The translations under genes were made by a program, and so were the position numbers. The notes under the pieces were generated by a model. The model was not told the DNA's origin, made no database searches, and saw only the letters and a list, made by a program, of their open reading frames with translations. From the NCBI RefSeq assembly GCF_000969605.1, contig NZ_JZUE01000009.1, positions 1-64,000 on the forward strand: a DNA stretch of 64,000 bases, read 5' to 3'. Shown here in pieces: positions 57,875 through 64,000 of this stretch (position 1 is its first letter; each line of letters opens with the position of its first letter). Origin of the DNA: Aquincola tertiaricarbonis (GTDB lineage: Bacteria > Pseudomonadota > Gammaproteobacteria > Burkholderiales > Burkholderiaceae_C).

Positions 57875-58183
57875 ATGAAGCAGCTGTTGTCCGCCGCCGC
57901 CCTGTGCCTGGCCGCCGCCCTGTCCGTGCAGCCGGCCCTGGCTGCCGACGAAGCTAAGGCGCCCACCGCCCAGCAGTCGAAGATGAAGACCTGCAATGCC
58001 GACGCCAAGGACATGAAGGGCGACGAGCGCAAGGCCTTCATGAAGCAATGCCTGTCGGCCAAGCCGGAGCCCACCACGCAGCAGTCAAAGATGAAGACCT
58101 GCAACGTGGACGCCAAGGACATGAAGGGCGACGAGCGCAAGGCGTTCATGAAGAGCTGCCTGTCGGCCAAGAACCCGGCCTGA
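57875..58183 (+). CDS. psiF: PsiF-repeat exported protein
   Basis: 102 aa: a signal peptide (cleavage ALAA near residue 24) and two PsiF repeats, residues 36-63 and 72-99, each with KMKTCN and KGDERKAFMKxCLS. The repeats are 36 residues apart and the DNA is nearly identical (108-bp period), so the duplication is recent or kept by conversion. PsiF of E. coli is phosphate-starvation induced; function unknown. The four conserved Cys may form two disulfides. Strong GAGGAGA ribosome site. Confidence 0.9.
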   Translation: MKQLLSAAALCLAAALSVQPALAADEAKAPTAQQSKMKTCNADAKDMKGDERKAFMKQCLSAKPEPTTQQSKMKTCNVDAKDMKGDERKAFMKSCLSAKNPA

Positions 58184-58187
58184 ATGG

Positions 58188-58260
58188 AGCCCCCAAGCTC
58201 ACTGCGCTCGCTGCCCCCCAGGGGGGCGCCCCGGTCCCTTGGGGCGGCCCGGCGGGACCG
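58188..58260 (+). repeat. GC-rich 3'-UTR repeat, copy 2 (after psiF)
   Basis: Starts 4 nt after the psiF stop and has the same ordered blocks as copy 1 at 13738-13830: CCCCCAAG, a TGCG-type palindrome, CCCCCC.AGGGGGG, GCCCCGG, CCTTGG and GCGGCCCGGCGG. It also follows a stop codon in the sense orientation. Confidence 0.65.
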
Positions 58261-58283
58261 GGGGTGGCGCCATGGCGTCGGGC

Positions 58284-59195
58284 TCAGCGTGCACCCGACC
58301 AGTAACGGGGATCGGCATACGTCTGCTTGACGAAGTCGATCCACAGCCGCACCCGCAGCGGCAGGTGCTTGGCATGCGGGAACACCGCGAAGATCCCGTT
58401 GGGCGGGGCGATGTAGTCGTCCAGCACCGTCTGCAGCTCGCCGCGGGCGATTTCCGCCTCCACCTCCCAGGTGCTGCGCCAGGCAATGCCCAGCCCGGCC
58501 AGGCACCAGTCGTGCAGCACCTGGCCGTCGGTGCAGTCCAGCCGGCCGGTGGGCCGCAGGTGGTGGGTGCGGCCCTCCATCGCGAACGCCCAGCCGCGGG
58601 ACTGGCTGGCGTCGGAACTCAGCGTCAGGCATTCGTGGCGCGACAGGTCGGACGGCTGCTTCGGCACGCCCGCCCGCTTGAGGTAGGCCGGCGTCGCCAC
58701 GCACAGCCGGCGGTTGTCTGCCAGCCGCACGCTGACCAGGCTGCTGTCGGGCAGGTCGCCCACGCGGATGGCGCAGTCGAAGCCCTCGTGCACGATGTCC
58801 ACCACCCGGTCGGCCAGGTTCAATGACACATGCACGTCGGGGTGGGCGGCCAGGAAGCGCGGCACCAGCGGCGCCACATGGCGCCGGCCGAAGCCGGCCG
58901 GCGCGGTGATGCGCAGCAGGCCGCTGGCCTTGGCGCCGCCGGCGCTGACGCCGGATTCGGCATTCGCCAGGTCGGCCAGCAGGCGTTGGCAATCCTCCAG
59001 GAAGGCGCTGCCTTCGTGCGTGAGAGTGACACGCCGCGTGGTGCGCACCAGCAGCTTCACGCCCAGCCGGGCTTCCAGCGCGTCGATGCGCCGGCCCACC
59101 ACGGCCGGTGCCACGCCTTCGGCTTGTGCCGCGGCGGTCAGGCTGCCCTTGGTGGCCACCGCGACGAAGGATTCAATCTGTTTCAGCCGGTCCAT
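58284..59195 (-). CDS. LysR-family regulator divergent from glcB
   Basis: 303 aa. [44 protein letters not shown], then a LysR effector domain ([42 protein letters not shown]). It is divergent from malate synthase G, with a repeated operator in the gap, so it probably regulates glcB and itself. The effector is not predictable; glycolate or glyoxylate is a reasonable guess. Confidence 0.9.
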   Translation of the reverse strand: MDRLKQIESFVAVATKGSLTAAAQAEGVAPAVVGRRIDALEARLGVKLLVRTTRRVTLTHEGSAFLEDCQRLLADLANAESGVSAGGAKASGLLRITAPAGFGRRHVAPLVPRFLAAHPDVHVSLNLADRVVDIVHEGFDCAIRVGDLPDSSLVSVRLADNRRLCVATPAYLKRAGVPKQPSDLSRHECLTLSSDASQSRGWAFAMEGRTHHLRPTGRLDCTDGQVLHDWCLAGLGIAWRSTWEVEAEIARGELQTVLDDYIAPPNGIFAVFPHAKHLPLRVRLWIDFVKQTYADPRYWSGAR

Positions 59196-59201
59196 CGCCG
59201 G

Positions 59202-59207
59202 AAAATA
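59202..59207 (-). promoter_or_regulatory. -10-like box 6 nt before the LysR gene
   Basis: TATTTT, CCGGCG, then ATG 59195. Overlapping operator copy 59218-59228 lies just upstream, as expected for autorepression. Confidence 0.35.
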
Positions 59208-59217
59208 CCTGTTGCCG

Positions 59218-59291
59218 GCGCATGAATCAACCCGGTGCCGGCACCGATACCTGGTGCTGGGCGCATGAATCCAGCGCTCCGATTCATGCGC
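59218..59291. promoter_or_regulatory. Triple GCGCATGAATC operator between the LysR gene and glcB
   Basis: The 11-mer GCGCATGAATC occurs at 59218-59228 and 59261-59271 as a direct repeat (43 bp apart) and inverted at 59281-59291. The last two form a perfect 11-bp inverted repeat around a 9-nt spacer. This is the usual form of a LysR-type binding array: a strong palindromic site plus a half-site near the regulator start. Confidence 0.75.
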
Positions 59292-59386
59292 TGCGGGTAA
59301 AGATGCTGCGTGGGCGGCACCACCAATCCGGGCGCCTGGCTGTCATAGAGTGCGCAGCATTGCCGAATCTCCGTGAGGACCGCACC

Positions 59387-61591
59387 ATGACCGACCGCAC
59401 CGAACAACGCACCGCCGCCCACCGCCTGCAGGTCTCGACCGACCTGTTCCGCTTCATCGAAGACAAGGTGCTGCCGGGCACCGGCGTGGACAGCGCCGCC
59501 TTCTGGCAGGGTTTCGATGCCATCGTGCACGACCTGGCGCCGAAGAATGCCGCCCTGCTGGCCGAGCGCGACCGCCTGCAGGTGGAGCTGGACAAGTGGC
59601 ATGCGGCCAACCCCGGCCCCATCGCCGACATGCCGGCCTACCGCAGCTTCCTCGAGTCGATCGGCTACCTGCAGCCGCAGCCGGCCGACGTGCAGACCAC
59701 CACCTCCAACGTCGACGCCGAGCTGGCGGTGCAGGCCGGCCCGCAGCTGGTGGTGCCGATCCTGAACGCCCGCTATGCGCTGAACGCGGCCAATGCCCGC
59801 TGGGGCTCGCTGTACGACGCCCTGTACGGCACCGACGCCATTCCCGAGACCGACGGCGCGGAGAAGGGCAGCGGCTACAACCCCGCCCGCGGCGCCAAGG
59901 TCATCGCCTTCGCACGCAAGTTCCTCGACGAATCGGCGCCGCTGGCCAGCGGCTCGCATGCCGACGCCACCGCCTACAAGGTGGAAGGTGGCCAGCTGGT
60001 GGTGCAGCTGAAGACCGGCGCCAGCGGCCTGGCGAACCCGGCGCAGTTCGTCGGCTACCAGGGCGACGCGGCGTCGCCCAGCTCGGTGCTGCTGGTGCAC
60101 AACGGCCTGCACATCGACATCCAGATCGACCGCAGCACCGCCATCGGCCAGACCGACGCGGCCGGCGTGAGCGACCTGGTGCTGGAAGCCGCACTGTCCA
60201 CCATCCTCGACCTGGAAGACTCCGTGGCCGTGGTGGACGCTGCCGACAAGGTGGTGGCCTACGGCAACTGGCTCGGCATCCAGCAGGGCACGCTGACCGA
60301 GGAAGTGGCCAAGGGCGGCAAGACCTTCACCCGCCGGCTGAACCCCGACCGCGAATACACCGGTGCGAATGGCGGCACCGTGACGCTGCACGGCCGCTCG
60401 CTGATGTTCGTGCGCAACGTGGGCCATCTGATGACCAACCCGGCGATCCTCTGGGACGGCGGCAAGGAGATCCCTGAAGGGATCATGGACGCGGTGGTCA
60501 CCACCACCATCGCGCTGCACGACCTGAAGCGCCGCGGCGAGACCGGCGGCGTGCGCAACTCGCGTGCCGGCTCGGTGTACATCGTCAAGCCGAAGATGCA
60601 CGGCCCGGCCGAAGTGGCCTTTGCCGCCGAGCTGTTCGACCGTGTGGAGAAGCTGCTGGGCCTGCCGGCCAACACCGTCAAGCTGGGCATCATGGACGAG
60701 GAGCGCCGCACCTCCATCAACCTGAAGGCCTGCATCGCCGCGGCCTCGGCCCGGGTGGCGTTCATCAACACCGGCTTCCTCGACCGCACCGGCGACGAGA
60801 TGCACAGCTGCATGCGCGGCGGCGCGGTGCTGCGCAAGGGCGACATGAAGAGCAGTGCCTGGATCCAGGCCTACGAGCGCAACAACGTGCTAGTGGGCCT
60901 GGGCTGCGGCCTGCGGGGCCGTGCGCAGATCGGCAAGGGCATGTGGGCCATGCCCGACCTGATGGCGGCGATGCTGGAGCAGAAGATCGCCCACCCCAAG
61001 GCCGGTGCCAACACCGCCTGGGTGCCTTCGCCCACCGCGGCCACGCTGCATGCGCTGCACTACCACCAGGTCAACGTGGCCGAGGTGCAGAAGACGCTGG
61101 AGCAGACCGATGCCGACGCCGAGCGCGACACGCTGCTGAACGGGCTGCTGCAGGCGCCCATCGCCGCCGAGCGCAGCTGGTCGGCCGCCGACATCCAGCA
61201 GGAGCTGGACAACAACGCGCAGGGCATCCTCGGCTACGTGGTGCGCTGGATCGACCAGGGCGTGGGCTGCTCCAAGGTGCCCGACATCCACGACGTGGGC
61301 CTGATGGAAGACCGCGCCACGCTGCGCATCTCCAGCCAGCACATGGCCAACTGGCTGCTGCACGGCGTGGTGACCGAGGCGCAGGTGCACGAGACCTTCC
61401 AGCGCATGGCCGCCGTGGTGGACGGCCAGAACGCAGCCGACCCGCTGTACCGGCCGATGGCGGGGCACTTCGACACCTCCTACGCTTACCGCGCCGCGCT
61501 GGACCTGGTGCTCAAGGGCCTGGAACAGCCCAGCGGCTACACCGAGCCGCTGCTGCACGCCTGGCGCCTGAAGGTGAAGGCGGCCGCCTAA
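59387..61591 (+). CDS. glcB: Malate synthase G
   Basis: Condenses glyoxylate and acetyl-CoA to malate. Length 734 aa, typical of the monomeric G isoform (about 720). Blocks include [37 protein letters not shown]-like [38 protein letters not shown]-like [38 protein letters not shown] and [16 protein letters not shown]. The stop codon overlaps the stop of the convergent chemoreceptor gene by two bases. Confidence 0.97.
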   Translation: MTDRTEQRTAAHRLQVSTDLFRFIEDKVLPGTGVDSAAFWQGFDAIVHDLAPKNAALLAERDRLQVELDKWHAANPGPIADMPAYRSFLESIGYLQPQPADVQTTTSNVDAELAVQAGPQLVVPILNARYALNAANARWGSLYDALYGTDAIPETDGAEKGSGYNPARGAKVIAFARKFLDESAPLASGSHADATAYKVEGGQLVVQLKTGASGLANPAQFVGYQGDAASPSSVLLVHNGLHIDIQIDRSTAIGQTDAAGVSDLVLEAALSTILDLEDSVAVVDAADKVVAYGNWLGIQQGTLTEEVAKGGKTFTRRLNPDREYTGANGGTVTLHGRSLMFVRNVGHLMTNPAILWDGGKEIPEGIMDAVVTTTIALHDLKRRGETGGVRNSRAGSVYIVKPKMHGPAEVAFAAELFDRVEKLLGLPANTVKLGIMDEERRTSINLKACIAAASARVAFINTGFLDRTGDEMHSCMRGGAVLRKGDMKSSAWIQAYERNNVLVGLGCGLRGRAQIGKGMWAMPDLMAAMLEQKIAHPKAGANTAWVPSPTAATLHALHYHQVNVAEVQKTLEQTDADAERDTLLNGLLQAPIAAERSWSAADIQQELDNNAQGILGYVVRWIDQGVGCSKVPDIHDVGLMEDRATLRISSQHMANWLLHGVVTEAQVHETFQRMAAVVDGQNAADPLYRPMAGHFDTSYAYRAALDLVLKGLEQPSGYTEPLLHAWRLKVKAAA

Positions 61592-63141
61592 GCCAGCCGG
61601 AACACGGCCGCCGCCTCCACCAGTCGCACCGCCTGCTGCTGCAGGCTCTCGGCGGCGGCGGCGCTCTGTTCCAACAGCGCGGCGTTCTGCTGCGTGGCGG
61701 TGTCGAGCTGGCTGATGGCCACGCCCACCTGGCCGATGCCGGCGTTCTGCTCCGCGGTGGCAGCCGTGATCTTGCCGATCAGGTCGCCCACGCGTTTGAC
61801 CTGCGCCACGATGTCGGACATCGTGCTGCCCGCCGTGCCCACCAGCGCCGAGCCGGCTTCCACCTTGCTCACGCTGTCGCCGATCAGCGACTTGATCTCG
61901 CGCGCGGCCTGCGCGCTGCGCTGCGCCAGGCTGCGCACCTCGCCCGCCACCACCGCGAAGCCGCGGCCCTGGTCGCCGGCACGTGCGGCCTCCACGGCCG
62001 CGTTCAGCGCCAGGATGTTGGTCTGGAAGGCGATGCCGTCGATGGCGCCGATGATGTCGGCGATGCGCCGCGCGCTGTGGCTGATCGCCTCCATCGTGCG
62101 CACCACGTCGCCCACCACCTCGCCGCCGCGGCCGGCCACCGCCGAGGCAGCGCTGGCGAGCTGGTTCACCTGCTGCGCGGTGTCGGCGTTGTGGCGCACC
62201 GTGGCCTGGAGCTGTTCCATCGACGCCGCGGTCTGCTGCAGGCTGCTGGCCTGGCGCTCGGTGCGCTCGCTCAAGTCGGCATTGCCCGCCGCGATCTCGC
62301 CGGCGGCCAGCCGCACCGAAGCCGAGGCCTGCTGCACCGCCGACAGCGAGGCCGACAGCCGCTGGCGCACCGCTTCCAGGTCGCGCATCAGCCGGCCCAC
62401 CTCGTCGCTGCCCTGCGCCTGCAGCGGCACCGACATGTCGCCAGCCGCCATGGCCGCCACCTGGGCCGACAGCCGACGCATGCGCCTCAGCAGGCCGCGT
62501 GCACTCAGCACCGCCAGCGTGCTGCCGGCCGCGATTGCCAGCAGCGTGCACACGCCGATGGCCGCGCGCGCCCGGGCGGCGCTGGCGGCCGCCTGTTCGG
62601 CATCGGCATTGGCGGCGGCCAGCTTGGCCTGGCTGTCGGCGCGGGTCGCGGCCAGCAGGTCGTCGTAGGTCTTCTGGGCGGTGGACAGGAAAGTGGAGGC
62701 GATCGCCGGGCCGGCCGACTTCATGTCCAGCGTGTCGCGCACCGCCTTGTCGTACTGGGCCACCGACGCGGCCAGTCGCTGCAGCGCGGCCTGCTCATCG
62801 GCCGGCAGCGTCAGCGCCGCGCGGTCAGCCAGCCGTTTTTTCAGCGCGGCCAGCTCGGCCTGCAGCGCGGTGTCGATCTGGCCGACTTCCTGCGCGTTGT
62901 AACCCATCGCCTCGTAGCCGAGCGAGCGGTTGATCAGGCCGTTCAGGTCGCGCAACTGCGACTCCACCCCGGCCATGAATCCGTAGCTGGCCAGCCGGTC
63001 GTTGACCAGCACATGCAGCGCCTGCTGCTGTTTGGTGAAGCCCCACAGCGCGCCGCCGGCCGACAGCAGCATCAGCAGCAGGCAGGCCGCCGGCGCCAGC
63101 GCCAGCTTGGCCAGCAGCGACAGGTGGTCCAACCGCCTCAT
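61588..63141 (-). CDS. Methyl-accepting chemotaxis protein
   Basis: 517 aa: TM1 about 8-32, a periplasmic four-helix bundle about 35-185, TM2 about 190-212, HAMP about 213-262 ([20 protein letters not shown]), and an MCP signalling domain whose tip reads [37 protein letters not shown]. No C-terminal CheR/CheB pentapeptide is present. The ATG overlaps the stop of the upstream secreted Cache gene, so ligand sensing may be shared between the two. Confidence 0.94.
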   Translation of the reverse strand: MRRLDHLSLLAKLALAPAACLLLMLLSAGGALWGFTKQQQALHVLVNDRLASYGFMAGVESQLRDLNGLINRSLGYEAMGYNAQEVGQIDTALQAELAALKKRLADRAALTLPADEQAALQRLAASVAQYDKAVRDTLDMKSAGPAIASTFLSTAQKTYDDLLAATRADSQAKLAAANADAEQAAASAARARAAIGVCTLLAIAAGSTLAVLSARGLLRRMRRLSAQVAAMAAGDMSVPLQAQGSDEVGRLMRDLEAVRQRLSASLSAVQQASASVRLAAGEIAAGNADLSERTERQASSLQQTAASMEQLQATVRHNADTAQQVNQLASAASAVAGRGGEVVGDVVRTMEAISHSARRIADIIGAIDGIAFQTNILALNAAVEAARAGDQGRGFAVVAGEVRSLAQRSAQAAREIKSLIGDSVSKVEAGSALVGTAGSTMSDIVAQVKRVGDLIGKITAATAEQNAGIGQVGVAISQLDTATQQNAALLEQSAAAAESLQQQAVRLVEAAAVFRLA

Positions 63142-63590
63142 GGCTTGAACACGACCGAGCCGACGTACGCGTCCTGACCCGGCACGCGCTTGACCAGCAT
63201 GGTCGCGTCGCCGATCTGGCGCGTGGCCGGGTTGCCCCAGCGCATCGCAATCTGGCCATCGCCGCCGGACTTGGTTGCCGCAATGGCTTCCTGCACGAAG
63301 TGCTTGCCCGCCGCATCCTTGGCTTCCAGCATGTTCTTGCCCGGAATCTTGTCGTTGGCCGAATGCGCCAGCATCGTGCCGTCGAAGCGCGCCATCACCA
63401 CGTACAGGCTGCCCTTGTTCCACTTGCCGCCAGCGTTGATCGACTTGACGGTGGCGTCCATGCCGGCGGACTTCACCTCGGCCACGGCGGCCTCGAGCAG
63501 GGCCTTGGCGTCGGCCTGCGTATCGGCATTCGCGCTCCACGCGCAAAGGCCGAGCGCCGCGGCGGCGGCGGTTTGCTTCCACTTCTTCAT
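63138..63590 (-). CDS. Secreted single-Cache sensor protein
   Basis: 150 aa: a signal peptide ([22 protein letters not shown]) and one small Cache fold ([67 protein letters not shown]). It has no membrane span or output domain. Such proteins normally form the ligand-binding part of a chemoreceptor. The four-base overlap with the MCP start indicates a two-subunit receptor. Confidence 0.88.
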   Translation of the reverse strand: MKKWKQTAAAAALGLCAWSANADTQADAKALLEAAVAEVKSAGMDATVKSINAGGKWNKGSLYVVMARFDGTMLAHSANDKIPGKNMLEAKDAAGKHFVQEAIAATKSGGDGQIAMRWGNPATRQIGDATMLVKRVPGQDAYVGSVVFKP

Positions 63591-63661
63591 GGGATCTCCG
63601 TCGATTTGAAAATAGTGACCGGCAGAACCAACCGACAGGGTGATTGATCTGCTCTGTTTTG

Positions 63662-63669
63662 ATATCGGC
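63662..63669 (-). promoter_or_regulatory. Possible flagellar sigma-28 -10 element
   Basis: GCCGATAT on the minus strand matches the FliA -10 consensus GCCGATAA at 7 of 8 positions and lies about 72 nt before the Cache ATG. The -35 region (TTCAG) is weak. Confidence 0.4.
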
Positions 63670-63707
63670 GAAGCCGGCCGGTGCTGAAGGAGCGGCGGCC
63701 GGCTGCC

Positions 63708-63713
63708 TACAAT
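63708..63713 (+). promoter_or_regulatory. -10 box of the flavoprotein gene
   Basis: TACAAT (5 of 6) lies 32 nt upstream of ATG 63746. The hexamer 17 nt upstream (TGAAGG) is a poor -35. Confidence 0.38.
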
Positions 63714-63745
63714 CGCGCGACGTTTTCAGCCGATTTACCACCGCC

Positions 63746-64000
63746 ATGACCGCCGCCCCCGCGTTGCTTCCCTCCTCCTGCGACGTCCTGGTGGTGGGTG
63801 CCGGCCCCGCCGGCAGCGCCTGCGCCCAGTGGCTGGCGCGCGAGGGCGTCGACGTGGTGCTGGTGGACCAGCACAACTTCCCGCGCGACAAGGTGTGCGG
63901 CGACGGCCTGATCCCCGATGCGCATGCCGCGCTCAAGCGCCTGGGCGTGTATGCCGAGGTGCAGGCCGCGGCGCAGCGCGTGAGCCATGTGGCCTGCATC
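63746..64000 (+). CDS. FAD-dependent oxidoreductase, geranylgeranyl-reductase family (3' truncated by window)
   Basis: 85 codons visible to the window edge. The N-terminal dinucleotide fold [29 protein letters not shown] and the KVCGDGL motif after FPRDK are characteristic of geranylgeranyl-reductase-type flavoproteins, which reduce isoprenoid chains or act as halogenase-like monooxygenases. The exact substrate cannot be told from the fragment. Divergent from the Cache-MCP pair. Confidence 0.85.
   Translation, partial: MTAAPALLPSSCDVLVVGAGPAGSACAQWLAREGVDVVLVDQHNFPRDKVCGDGLIPDAHAALKRLGVYAEVQAAAQRVSHVACI

Noticed and set aside
59261-59291. Inverted repeat before glcB as a terminator
   Set aside because: No U tract, placed upstream of both divergent genes, and a third copy of the arm exists; an operator explains it better.

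Overview
The window looks like the chromosome of a high-GC betaproteobacterium of the order Burkholderiales, most like the Rubrivivax/Leptothrix/Ideonella/Roseateles group. This rests on recognised protein families and gene order, not on a database search. Indicators are pilT and pilU with a cyclic-nucleotide-binding gene between them, recG-oxyR, lptA-lptB-rpoN, a three-gene pyridine nucleotide transhydrogenase, a Bug-type solute receptor, PEP-CTERM components and strong GC bias at third codon positions. Genes are dense on both strands, with many 1-8 bp start/stop overlaps. I see no tRNA, rRNA, CRISPR array, insertion sequence, integrase or replication origin.

Layout. 0-10 kb: DAHP synthase aroG behind a Phe-rich leader and attenuator, tldD, the rsmI/yraN/diaA/dolP cluster, an unknown gene, pilU-cNMP-pilT, and divergent yggS. 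10-22 kb: an unknown polytopic membrane protein, a complete branched-chain amino-acid ABC transporter led by lrp, a thiolase-like/DUF35/MFS cassette, a Bug receptor and gdhA. 22-33 kb: proC, ubiA, a PEP-CTERM protein, prfC, the recG-oxyR-dps series and queA-tgt. 32.8-37.3 kb: a CPBP membrane protease divergent from an FeeM-like N-acyl amino acid synthase, then cysB, mnmA and a Nudix hydrolase. 37-45 kb: pntAA-pntAB-pntB, fadD, mtnN, rsmE, yidB. 44-49 kb: an ethanolamine module (eutR, permease, eutBC). 49-58 kb: rlmL, rpoN, lptBA, dsbA, a SPOR protein, argS, a kinase fused to a cNMP domain, and psiF. 58-64 kb: a LysR regulator divergent from malate synthase G, a two-piece chemoreceptor (secreted Cache protein plus MCP), and the start of a geranylgeranyl-reductase-like flavoprotein.

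Working units. EutR, the permease and EutBC form a compact ethanolamine import and cleavage module. Lrp and LivGF/K/HM form a leucine-responsive uptake operon. The thiolase-like protein lacks the usual nucleophilic cysteine and sits beside a DUF35 protein, an arrangement like Ltp2/ChsH2 aldolases. Signals not explained by the genes alone are the aroG attenuator, a triple GCGCATGAATC operator between the LysR gene and glcB, two copies of a 3'-UTR repeat, a possible flagellar-sigma -10 before the receptor pair, and about ten genes whose -10-like box lies only 6-9 nt before the start codon, which suggests leaderless transcripts.
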